Source: Dasypus novemcinctus
Lineage: Eukaryota > Chordata > Mammalia > Cingulata > Dasypodidae
Assembly: GCF_030445035.2 (NCBI RefSeq)
Contig: NC_080689.1
Coordinates: forward strand, 24,519,278-24,583,277
Length of the DNA: 64,000 bases
Direction: 5' to 3'
In this document: in pieces, positions 1 through 64,000 of the stretch
Layout of the letters: every line of letters starts with the position of its first letter
Position numbering within the stretch: position 1 is the first letter of the stretch
The notes under the pieces: model-generated
What the model saw: only the letters and a program-made list of their open reading frames with translations
Told to the model about the DNA's origin: nothing
Databases searched by the model: none
Position numbers and translations under genes: made by a program

Positions 1-109
1 TTAAAGTGTAAACACCCTGCGGAAGAAAAGCAAATGGTGCATTTGATCTGATGAAAGAAGTCCAAATTAGCTGGCACATAAAAAGCAAGAGGAAAGTCTT
101 GTTTTATAG

Positions 110-235
110 CTAATACTTGTTGAGCATTTATTCAATAAATATAATGCATTTGACACACATTAATTACCTCAGTACTTACAGCATCTCTAAGAGGTAAGTA
201 TTACTGGCTTCATTTAATAAATAGGAACACCATCA
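110..235 (+). repeat. MIR-like fragment
   Basis: The arrangement ttgagcatttattc ... ttacctcagt ... ctctaagaggtaagtatta ... aataaataggaac resembles the MIR core, heavily diverged. Confidence 0.4.
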
Positions 236-424
236 CACTGCCATAACCATAGCATGAAATGAAATGAGGAGATGAAGTTCTCAGGAGCCAGATTATTCAG
301 GGCCTTGAGGACCCTTTAAGGACTTGGTCATTATGCTAAGAAAACCAACTGAAGAGTTTTCAGTAGGTCCTCAGATTTAAATTTTATAGAGCCCATTTCA
401 GTTTCTGTGTGGGAAAATATATTC

Positions 425-650
425 GCAGACACTTCTAAATGGTTTTCTCTAAGATCAGGCACTATTCTAAAGTCCTTTGTATGTATTAACTAATTTAATC
501 TACAAACCACACCATTTTACAAGTGTAGAAACTGGGGTACAAAGAGAACAAGTGACTTACCCAAGGTCACTCAGGTTGTGACAGGACAAAATTCCAACCC
601 AGGTAAACTGACCCTAGAGTCCCCACTGTTAAGGACTTTGTCATACTGCC
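425..650 (+). repeat. MIR SINE
   Basis: Shows the ordered MIR landmarks: attttacaagtgtagaaact, then caagtgacttacccaaggtc, then actcaggttgtgacagg. An ancient mammal-wide SINE in the downstream flank. Confidence 0.7.
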
Positions 651-1493
651 ATAGGGTCCCTTGTTTAGGGCAGTATCAATGGCTAGACGGGTGGAGTGAT
701 TGGTAAAATACAAGATTTACATCTTAAGTACAAGATGAGAGAGGAGAGCTGTTGACTGAGCTTACAGGTTGCAAAGCCAGTGTGGATAATGAGGTGATGA
801 GTTCACTTTTGAATTAACTGTGTTTGAGACATCCAATGAGTGAGCAGTTACATAACCATGTCTGAAGGACTTAAGAGGGGCCAGGGCTGGGATGAAGCTA
901 AAACAGAATCCCTGTTATTCTCTACCCTACGATACTTCATACTATTCTTATTAGTTACCACAATCTGTGATTATTTTATTGTCTTTGTCTCTCTCCAGGA
1001 AGAATGTAATCCTATTATGGCAGATTGTTCTCCACTGTATTCCCAACACCTGCTACATATTTGTCCAATGAATGATTAAAAGACAGAATTGAAGAATCAT
1101 ATCCTGAAGTCTTTGGCAAATAGGAATTTAAGTTCTCCTTCTACATGTCTGGTGTCAAAGAATGCACTATCATAAGACAATCATTTTTAACAGCTTTCTT
1201 AGAAAACTCATGTTTAATTGTAAACCACTTATTTAAGATATTGACCTATTGGTGCAAGTCTATTAATCAGTCTATGTGAACATAATGATCATCTCCCTCT
1301 TTTTAACTGAGTTCCCCTACATCACCTGGCTGAAGATGCACTCCAGTGTGTCAGTGTCCTTTATATGTGGCATCTGACCCTGGCCCTATAACCCACCCTC
1401 CCCATCCCCTTAGCCCCACCATACAAATAGAACCCCACAGTATGTAGGGTAGAACTAACACCATCCTTGTTTCAACAAGTGTGTTTTTATTAG

Positions 1494-2036
1494 TGTAGCA
1501 GTTTGATATTATTGATGAATTCCAAAAAGAAATATTGGGTTATGTTTGTAAACTGGTCTTTTCCTCTGGGCATATTAGATTATATTGGATTCAGAGGTTT
1601 CCTTGATTAAGTAATCAGGTAAACCTCTTTGGCCAGTAGGGCATTGAGCCCCCACCCTTGGTGGGTGGGGACTCACAGATAAAAGGCATGGCAAAGGACA
1701 GAGTTGAAGGGCTTTTAATGGAATTTTGATGTTGGAGTTTGATGCTGAAGCTGGAGCCCCAAGGTGAGAGAGACAGAGCCATTTGCCTGATAGTCTACAG
1801 CTGACCATGTGGAGAGAGGCAAAGCCTAGAAAGTCTCATAGTCTACAGCTGACCTTGTGGAGAAAACAGAGGAGCTGAGCCCAGAGAAACCCAGGAAGCC
1901 TGAACTTTGCAGATGTCAACAGCCATCTTGCTCCAACATGTGAAAATAGATGCTTTATGGCCCTACCCCAAATAAATACCCTTTATAAAAATAAAACAAT
2001 TTCTGGTATTTTATATCAGCACCCCTTTGGCTAATA
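1494..2036 (+). mobile_element. LTR-like repeat, family shared with 12949 and 43430
   Basis: Begins TGTAGCAGTTTGATAT and ends near CTTTGGCTAATAT, with an AATAAA (1970-1976) close to its 3' end, as expected for a retroviral LTR. The same start, middle (GATAAAAGGCATGGCAAAGG) and end recur at 12949-13561 and, inverted, at 43430-43967. The copy at 43.4 kb is followed by a primer-binding-site-like motif, so this is probably a solo LTR of a MaLR/ERVL-type element. Confidence 0.55.
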
Positions 2037-2703
2037 TAAATAGTAATAGCTCAAAGTGCATTAAAGCTTTTTTACTAGCTTCCTAATAAATAAGTCAATT
2101 AAAACACCATTTAAAAAAAAACAATCATTTAGGACTATCAAAGTATTTGTAGAGATTTAAGGGCACTCCCAGAAATTTTCTTGGAATTTGGAAAACAATG
2201 ACCCAGTTTCATTTTCATGACTGTTTACTTCAAAAGTATCGCTTTCTAAAATTCCACAGTCTGTATCAAAATTCCAACCTGTACTCTTTTAAAAAATCCC
2301 TTTAGGAAATCTAAGGTAGTAATTTACAAAGTTTCATTTTTAAAAAGTCAAAGGCAACATTATTTATAAAAAATTTTAAAACTGGGCATAATAAAAATAC
2401 CGAAGTATAGTATAATGCCTAAGTCAATAGTGGTACATTCTCTACTAAGGAGCATTCAAAAATAATGGCAACTAAATCCCTCCCATATTATTATTCAAAT
2501 AAAAATACAAGAAATGCCTATGACATTAAAGTGAAAAATGCCTATGAAGCACAGTGGGGGAAAAGCAAAATACAACATCCTACTTGTAGGATGATTATAA
2601 CTGTGAAAGGAAATATATCAAAATATTAAGAGTAATTTGTTCTGGGTGGTGGGGTGTGGTAATTTTCCCAAATTTTAAATTATGTAATTTAAAATTAAAA
2701 ATG

Positions 2704-3116
2704 GGGAAGTAGACTTGGCCCAATGGATAGGGTGTCTGCCTACCACATGGGAGGTCCACAGTTCAAACCCCAGGCATCCATGACCCATGTGGAGCTGGCC
2801 CATGCGCAGTGCTGATGCACACAAGGAGTGCCATGCCATGCAGGGGTGTCCCCCACATAGGGGACCCCACGCACAAGGAGTGCACCCCGTAAGGACAGCT
2901 GCCTAGCGTGAAAGAAAGTGCAGCCTGCCCAAGAATGGTGCTGCACACACGGAGAGCTGACACAACAAGATGATGCAACAAAAAGAAAGACAGATTCCCA
3001 GTGCTGCTGATTAGGATAGAAGCGGTCACAGAACACACAGCAAACGGACACAAAGAGCAGACAACTGGGTGAGGGGAAGGGGAGAGAAATAAAAAATAAA
3101 TCTTTAAAAAAAAATT
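2704..3116 (+). mobile_element. DAS-III-type SINE
   Basis: Starts with the tRNA-derived head (gaagtagacttggcccaatg, B-box-like ggttcaaacc), continues with the family body (two CAAGGAGTGC motifs, agcctgcccagga) and ends A-rich. It is flanked by a 12-bp A-rich duplication at 2692-2703 and 3117-3128. Confidence 0.9.
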
Positions 3117-3454
3117 AAATTAAAAATGATTAATTTATGAGATATAGAACTACAATTTTCTTCTGACTCTACTTTTATGTTCATTAGACAAGACCCATTT
3201 TTGTTTCACGAATGAAACAAGGAGAGATTTACTTGTGTAACTGGAAAAGTTGGGAAGAAGGAAAAATTTAAAGAGAACAAAGTTAAAAAAGTTAGAAAAG
3301 TCAGACAAACCCACTTAAGTTTCTATGGCTTCTTAGACTAGCACTGAGAGGCAGGGCATTAAAGGGAAGTATATGTATATGAGAAAAACAATGCCTGCAA
3401 TGGAAACCCAAGTACTAAATAGCAAAAAGAGATGGTAAATTGAGGATAGTAGAC

Positions 3455-3958
3455 TGTTGGAGAAATATGGTGCTCACTGGGACATGGAGACTGATATGAC
3501 TAAAGGCAGGAAATTTATTGAGAAACTCTCTCAATGGAGAGGGTCTGAAGAATAGACTTCAGCCCACTTCTGGAAGGGAGGGATTTGAGTTTATACAGTG
3601 CTTTTCTAGGTGGGGAGATGATAATCAGTGGGAGGGGGTTGAGGGTCCAAGTGAGGTGCAGGGGCCAATAGGAAGCCCTAGAGGTGAAAATTTTCCCTTG
3701 TATGGCTAGCGCATAGTGGGTTAGAGAGTTATGTTTTCTTGGAATGCTAGAGGAACAGGTGTTTTGGTCTGCAGGGAGCCGAGTGCAGATCCCTTTATTC
3801 CTATTTCCAGATGGTTTCTTTGTTCAATCTTTGGGGAAGTGTTGTGCTTTCAGACACACAGGCTATGAGGGAGGGGGCTTGTCTTTCTTCAATGCATATC
3901 AGGGGGAACTGAGTCACAGCTTAATTATTGCAAACTTAGTGAGGGAGAACCTCTAACA
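3455..3958 (-). mobile_element. Solo LTR, class I-like endogenous retrovirus
   Basis: Read on the minus strand this is a TG...CA-bounded block of about 504 bp with a CCTATTGG box, a TATAAA near 3590 and an AATAAA at 3514-3519 about 60 bases before the 3' edge. That is the order expected of U3, R and U5. No internal retroviral sequence and no clear short target duplication are visible. Class assignment is by layout only. Confidence 0.55.
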
Positions 3959-4612
3959 TGGACAAAGGCTGTAAACAAATTTCCCTGAAGGAAAAGAAGC
4001 AATAGTTGTTAACTGCTCACTTGTTTTATGCATGATTTTCACATATTTGTTGAGTGACAGGACCAAAAAATTAGCTCAGGATAATTTTTCTAAATTACAA
4101 TTAAGATGTAAAATTCTTATTAAGTAGAAGTCTTTGGAGTCCGTAAATAAAAATTTTGTGAACTTTTAGATATGAGAGAGCTAGGAATGGGTTGCAATGA
4201 ATAAATCGGGTTTTTAAAATAATTCACCTGACAGAATGCTTAAGGCAAAAAAAATTATTTATAGATATATTCTAGCCATTTCTGGCATTAACCTAAAAAT
4301 TCTAACAAAGAATGAAGAAAATGTCGGCTATATGTAATTAAATATATTTTGAAAATTGAGGTATATAAAGCCATTATTCAGTATTGTTTCAAAGAAAAGA
4401 ATTAATGGATATGAAGTGTCTAGCACAGTGCCTGGCACAAAAGTCAAGACAGAGCAGCTCTTACTGGTTATAATAAACTGTAATATTTTAACTGCTACAT
4501 CTGAATCACAGGTTTAAAGCATTTTATAGAAAGGAAGAGGGAAATAATTGCTAGTGCATTGTATGTATTCTACCTTGAAATGGGAAAGGATGGAAAAAGC
4601 CTGGGGGATACT

Positions 4613-4716
4613 AAGAAAAGCAGAAAAGAGCCAAAGGTCAAACAAGCACTTTTATAAACAGATGAAGAAAAGCAGAAAAGAGCCAAAGGTCAAACAAGCA
4701 CTTTTATAAACAGATG
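4613..4716. repeat. Perfect 52-bp tandem duplication
   Basis: The 52-base unit starting aagaaaagcagaaaagagcc occurs twice back to back (4613-4664, 4665-4716) with no mismatch I can see, which implies a recent event. Confidence 0.9.
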
Positions 4717-4749
4717 AATTAAAAGGGGTTACACTTGCACATGTATGGG

Positions 4750-5385
4750 TAGAAAAACCAAAGAGATTGGAAAACACACTGGCAGGTCCTCAAAAGTTAA
4801 ACAGTTATCCTTGGACCCAGGAATTCCACTCCTGGGTATATACCCAAGAAACAATGAAAACAAATGTGGAATACATGAATATTCATATCAGCATTATTCA
4901 TAATAGCCAAAAAGGTGGAAACCCAAATGTCCATCAACTGATGAATGGTGAAACAAAAAATGGCATATAACGGAATATTATTAAGCAATACAAACAAATG
5001 AAGCACTGACACATGCTACAACATGGATGAACCTTGAAAATATTATGCTGAGTGAAATAAGCCATTCACGAAAAACTGCATGTTACATGATTCACTTATG
5101 TGAAATGTCCAGAGTAATTCTAGACATTTCATTCCTAGAGAGACAGATGGTAAATTAGTGATTGCTTGGTACGGGGTGGGGGGTGGGGTGAAGCAATAAA
5201 GAAATTGTAGGGTGATAGCTAGAGAGTATAGGGTTTGTTTTGGGGTGATGAAAATATTCTAAAATTGATTGTGGTGATGGCTGAAAACAGAATACACTAA
5301 AAACTACTGTATTGCATATTTTAAATAGGTGAATTGTATGGTATATGAATTATATCTCAATAAAACTGTTATAAAACAAACAAAA
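4750..5385 (+). mobile_element. L1M-type LINE fragment (ORF2 end and 3' UTR)
   Basis: Contains ORF2 C-terminal wording (ttccactcctgggtatatac, catcaactgatgaatgg) and the classic L1M 3' end (attgattgtggtgatggctg, then atatctcaataaaactgtta). 5' truncated. Confidence 0.8.
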
Positions 5386-5457
5386 TTGGAGAATAATTTT
5401 GGTAAAGCAAGTCTGAAATGAAAACACACCCCTGTAGAAACAAAAGTCAGTGAGAAA

Positions 5458-5830
5458 CGGACTTTGGCCCAGTGGTTAGGGCGTCCGTCTACCATATGGG
5501 AGGTCCGCGGTTCAAACCCCGGGCCTCCTTGACCCGTGTGGAGCTGGCCATGCGCAGTGCTGATGCGCGCAAGGAGTGCCGTGCCACGCAAGGGTGTCCC
5601 CCGCGTGGGGGAGCCCCACGCGCAAGGAGTGCGCCCATAAGGAGAGCCGCCCAGCGTGAAAAGAAAGAGCAGCCTGCCCAGGAATGGTGCCACCCACACT
5701 TCCCGTGCCGCTGACGACAACAGAAGCGGACAAAGAAACAAGACGCAGCAAATAGACACCAAGAACAGACAACCAGGGGAGGGGGGGAAATTAAATAAAT
5801 AAATAAATCTTTAAAAAAAAAAAAAAAAAA
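5458..5830 (+). mobile_element. DAS-III-type SINE with clear target duplication
   Basis: One of the least diverged copies: high CpG content, intact tRNA head, A-tail of more than 15. It is flanked by the direct repeat aagtcagtgagaaa at 5444-5457 and 5831-5844, so insertion is recent on the scale of this window. Confidence 0.93.
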
Positions 5831-6119
5831 AAGTCAGTGAGAAAATAGGTGAGGAAAAGCACCTAGCTGATATGACACACAAGGTGCCTGAAAGCATGAA
5901 TACTCTACTGGCCAGGGTAAGAGAGAGAATAAATAGGAGGTAGCAGATGGCAAAATAGTTGTACATTTTGGAATGGTCAAAGAATTGACTTGTTTTTGGT
6001 AATATAATATATGTAACATTGTCTGGCAAACTTGGTGTTTAAAATTTGCTAAGTGCTGTGGTGAACACTGATTTCATCAATTATCTTTTTGATGTAGTAA
6101 AATTCCCATGGCATGAGAG

Positions 6120-6215
6120 ACTGATATAACTATGTCTAATTCATTTTTGTGTGCCCTGCAGCACTTAGCTTGATGCATTATACACATAGGCACTCATTAA
6201 ACATTTGATGAACAA
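6120..6215 (+). repeat. L2 3'-end fragment
   Basis: The pattern ctgcagcacttagcttgatg ... taggcactcattaaac ... tttgatgaac matches the usual L2 tail. Confidence 0.45.
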
Positions 6216-6384
6216 AACTAACTCTCATAGCACAAACTTGAAGCTCTGTAGTTGCAAAACATAAGTGAGGCCAAATTTTTGCCATTAAAAAAACCACAAC
6301 AGAATATTATGCCACACTTGAAACATTTTAATGTACTTTTACATGAGAGTTTTAATTCAGTTAATTACTGAAATATACACAAGT

Positions 6385-7104
6385 TAGTAATTTAATGTGA
6401 AAGTAAGAAGATCAGAAAGGTAAGGAAATTTTGGGAAATGCTAAGAAAATGTTGACTTCTTCATATTATACACACCATGAAACTAATGCTTTTCATTATT
6501 TTGGTACCTTCAAAATTTAAATTTAGCTTCTTTTTCAATTGAAAATTTTCAGACAATATCAACAACTGCCCAACTACACGATAAAATTATGTTTTTAGTA
6601 TTTAAACATAAATAGTATGACATGGGAGTGGATGTGGCTCAAGCAGTTGAGCGCCTGCTTCCCACAAGACGTCCCAGGTTCGATTCTCAATGCCTCCTAA
6701 AAACAAAACAAAACAAAAAACAACAAGCAAACAAATGAAAAAAAAAAAAAAAACCAAATCAGGGGAGCCAATGTGGCTCAGTGGTTAAGCACCAGATTCC
6801 CACATATAAGGTCCAGGGTTCAATCCCCTGTCCCTGTTACCTAAAAAAAGAAAGAAAGAAAGAAAAGAAAAAGTATGGCTCAGTGCTGAAAATAAATTAA
6901 TAAAAGAGAAACCTTATTAGGAGAAAAATAACTTCAGCACATAATAAGAAAAATCACTACTTAAAAATCAATAAATGATGTGAGCATACATTTTCACTTA
7001 ACCTACACGGAAGCACTATAATACCTATATACAAATAAAATAGAACCCATAGCCTGGAATGATACAGTGGCTATGACTTGTTAGGTGCTAGTTAACAATG
7101 CATA
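6385..7104 (-). other. HEATR5B: Probable HEATR5B 3' UTR (end not determined)
   Basis: Sequence directly downstream of the stop codon, AT-rich and without splice signals. I found no AATAAA on the minus strand between 6250 and 7104. The variant ATTAAA occurs at 6391-6396 (and again near 6350 and 6328), so polyadenylation there is possible but unproven. A tandem-tRNA SINE (6625-6862) lies inside it in antisense orientation. Confidence 0.4.
6625..6862 (+). mobile_element. Tandem-tRNA SINE (DAS dimer) in HEATR5B 3' UTR
   Basis: Two tRNA-like units: gggagtggatgtggctcaag with ggttcgattctc, then an A/C-rich linker, then ggagccaatgtggctcagtg with ggttcaatcccc. It lies antisense to HEATR5B, 240-480 bases past its stop codon. 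Confidence 0.85.
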
Positions 7105-61768
<54,664 letters not shown>

Positions 61769-61809
61769 TTAATAAAAGCATTCCTGAGCCATATATTTTA
61801 TCATGTTTA

Positions 61810-62000
61810 AAAATAACAAGAAACCATGGACTGTAGTTAATAGTACAATTATTAAAAAGGTGCTTTCATTGATTATAACAAACATATCACACAATGCAAG
61901 GCATTAATAAATGGGTGGTATATGGGAATCCTATACTTTATGCACGATTGTTCTGCAAATCCAGTTTCTCTAATAGTAATTTTTTTAAAAAAGGATATTG
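61810..62000 (+). mobile_element. L1 3' UTR-type fragment
   Basis: tggactgtagttaatagtac, attataacaaacatatcaca, tgcacgattgttctgcaaat. One unit of the L1 3' UTR type. Confidence 0.55.
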
Positions 62001-62499
62001 CACTGGATCATACTCCAGGATAAACCATATATTATATATCACAAAACAAGCCTCAACAAATTAAAAAATATTGAAATAATACAATGTATCTTCTCTAAAC
62101 ACAATGGAATAAAGCTAGAAATCAACAACAGGAAGAACTGGAAAATTCACAAATATGTGGCACTGCACTTTTAAACAACCAATTCCTCAAAGAAAAAGTA
62201 AAAAGGAAACTTAGAAAACAAAAGAAAATGAAACCACAATATTTCAAACCTTACGGGATACAACAAAGGCAGTGCTGAAAGGGATTATTTACAGCACTTA
62301 AAAGCTTACTTTAAAAAAGAAGAAAATAAAACAAAAAGAAATAAAAACAGTATCAGCAGCAAAGGAAAGATCTCAAATCAGAGACCTTATCCCACAACTT
62401 GAGTATCTAGAAAAAGATCAAACTAAGCCCAAGGGAGCAGAAGGAATGAAACAAAATTAGAGCAGAGATAAATGAATTGAGAATAAAATACTTGAAAAA

Positions 62500-62712
62500 T
62501 GGAGCTGATGTGGCCCAAGAAGTTAAGCGCCTGCTTTCCACATGGGAGGTCCCGGGTTTGGTTTCTGGTGCCTCTTAAAAACAAAAATAAACAACCAGCA
62601 AAACAAACGAAAGAACCAACTCAGGGGAGCCAATGTGGCTTTATGGTTGAGCTTTGGGTTCCCACGTGCAAGGTCCTGGGTTCAATCCCCAGCCCCAGTA
62701 CCTCAAAATATA
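62500..62712 (+). mobile_element. Tandem-tRNA SINE (DAS dimer) in L1
   Basis: ggagctgatgtggcccaaga, linker, ggagccaatgtggctttatg with ggttcaatcccc, A-rich end. Confidence 0.83.
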
Positions 62713-62996
62713 AATAAACAAATGAGAGAATCAACAAAACCAAAAGTTGGTTCTTAGAAACAATCAAGAAAATTGACAAACCTTTAATTAGACGGACAAA
62801 GAAAAAAGGAAAGAAAACACAAATATTTGAAATTGGAAATGAAATGGTAGACATTACTAATGACCACAAAGAAAAAAAAGGGACTATAAGAGGATACTAT
62901 GAACAAATGTATGCCTACAAATTATATAACATAGATGAACTGGACAAATTCCTAGAAACATACACACTACCTATAATGAATTAAAAAAAAAAAAAA

Positions 62997-63408
62997 TAGG
63001 GAAGCAGACTTGGCCCAGTGGTTAGGGCGTCCACCTACCACATGGGAGGTCCGCAGTTCAAAACCCGGGCCTCCCTGATCCATGTGCAGCTGGCCCATGC
63101 GCAGTGCTGATGTGCGCAAGGAGTGCCCTGCCACGCAGGGGTGTCCCCCGCGTAGGGGAGCCCCATGCGCAAGGAGCGTGCACCGTAAGGAGAGCCGCCC
63201 AGCGTGGAAGAAAGTGCAGCCTGCCCAGGAATGGCACCGCATGCCCGGGGAGCCGACGCAACACAAAGAGACACAGATTTCCGTGCTGCTGACAATGACA
63301 GAAGCGGACTAAGAAGACAACGCAGCGAATAGACACAGAGAACAGACAATTACCGGGGTGGGGGGGGAGGAGAGAGAAATAAATAAATCTTAAAAAAAAA
63401 AAAAAAAA
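62997..63408 (+). mobile_element. DAS-III-type SINE in L1 ORF2
   Basis: Full-length copy with tRNA head, CpG-rich body and long A-tail, splitting the L1 ORF2 fragment between cctataatgaatt and gaagacctcaacagaccaat. Confidence 0.92.
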
Positions 63409-64000
63409 AGAAGACCTCAACAGACCAATTACAGGTAAAGAGCTCAAATCAGTCATCAAAATGTCCCAACAAAGCAAAGCCCAGGAATAGATGGCTTCAC
63501 TACTGAATTTTACGCAAATTCCAAGAAGAATGAATCTAATCCTGCCCAAACTTTTCCCAAAAATTGAAAAGAAGGGAACACTTCCTAATTCATTCTATAA
63601 TGTCAACATAATCCTAATACCAAAGCCAGATAAGATACCGCAAGATAAGAAAATTAAGTATCAATATCTCTTATAAATATAGATGCAAAATCCTTAATGC
63701 AATACTAGCAAAACAAATCCAGTGAGACATTAAATGAATTTATCTCAGGTATAAAAGGGTAGTTCAAAATAAGAAAATTACTATCATGCACCACCCACAT
63801 TAATCATCTCAATTAATGCAGAAAAGGCATAGAGAAACACTTATCCTTAATACGATAAAGGGCATATATGAAAAAACCACAACTAGTATCATACTTAATA
63901 GTGAAAGACTTAAAGCTTTACTCAGGAGATCTGGAAAAGAACTAGAATGTCCAATATTATTCAACATTGTATTGTAAGTTCTAGCCAAAGGAATCAGGTA

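Larger units (their letters stand above)
62010..64000 (+). mobile_element. L1 ORF2 fragment, continues past right edge
   Basis: ORF2 sequence from upstream of RT into RT: acacaatggaataaagctag, ccaaaagttggttcttagaa, tatgaacaaatgtatgccta, then 63491-63676 ([30 protein letters not shown]) and further RT text. Many stops and shifts, so dead. Split by two SINEs. Confidence 0.75.

Noticed and set aside
5470-5720. CpG-dense patches as promoters or CpG islands
   Set aside because: Every such patch coincides with a DAS-III SINE; none is next to a first exon.
5304-5762. Long open frames of 80-180 codons at many places (5304, 32278, 41244, 48683, 63058)
   Set aside because: All lie across DAS-III SINEs, whose CpG-rich body has few stops. 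They repeat the same peptide wording from copy to copy and are not genes.
1-6300. First exon of the expected downstream neighbour (STRN in human gene order)
   Set aside because: I found no GC-rich first exon or recognisable striatin N-terminus here; it would have to lie beyond the left edge.

Overview
This 64 kb window is mammalian nuclear DNA, most probably from an armadillo (Xenarthra, Dasypus-like). The main evidence is about 14 copies of a long tRNA-headed SINE that matches the DAS family described from the nine-banded armadillo. About 12 copies of a second, tandem-tRNA-type SINE occur alongside, on top of ancient eutherian repeats (L2, MIR, MER5A, L1M). There is no bacterial gene structure, CRISPR array or operon.

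The only intact protein-coding gene I can support is the 3' part of HEATR5B, on the minus strand. Twelve coding exons lie between 61686 (most 5' exon in the window) and 7105 (stop codon). All have AG/GT splice borders and matching phases, and they join into one uninterrupted frame of about 785 residues ending KLKTSFF. HEATR5B is a large HEAT-repeat protein of the AP-1/aftiphilin trafficking machinery. The upstream exons lie beyond the right edge. Nearly all the rest of 7.1-61.7 kb is its introns, and 1-6.3 kb is downstream flank with no recognisable gene.

The introns carry two 4.1-4.2 kb L1-derived elements, 21453-25584 (minus) and 52208-56405 (plus). Each is full length and flanked by its own target-site duplication. 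Both have the same architecture: a 5' UTR of about 400-bp monomers, ORF1, a short ORF2 remnant, and a 3' UTR of three about 220-bp units. Both lack the endonuclease and most of the reverse transcriptase, and they share the same ORF1-to-ORF2 junction. They therefore look like copies of a propagating non-autonomous half-L1 (HAL1-like) family. One is inserted in an older L1 at 49.9-57.4 kb, the other in an L1M relic. A partial third relative sits at 57.98-58.91 kb.

The intron at 34.4-37.3 kb holds two adjoining processed pseudogenes, head to head: an alpha-S1-casein (CSN1S1-like) copy on the minus strand and a histone H2A.Z (H2AZ1-like) copy on the plus strand. LTR elements (3455-3958, 1494-2036, 9311-9917, 12949-13561, 38833-39260, 42637-43967) and microsatellites complete the picture.

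Regions over 300 bases where I recognised nothing firm: 650-1490, 7860-8380, 8745-9310, 10300-10735, 13875-14590, 14810-15430, 15625-16430, 17330-18480, 27300-27600, 27840-28240, 30490-31430, 33640-34240, 34880-35415, 36840-37270, 37530-38510, 40051-40770, 45130-45540, 46260-47385, 47995-48430, 59490-60340 and 60690-61500. Exon coordinates come from reading splice sites by eye; repeat edges are approximate.
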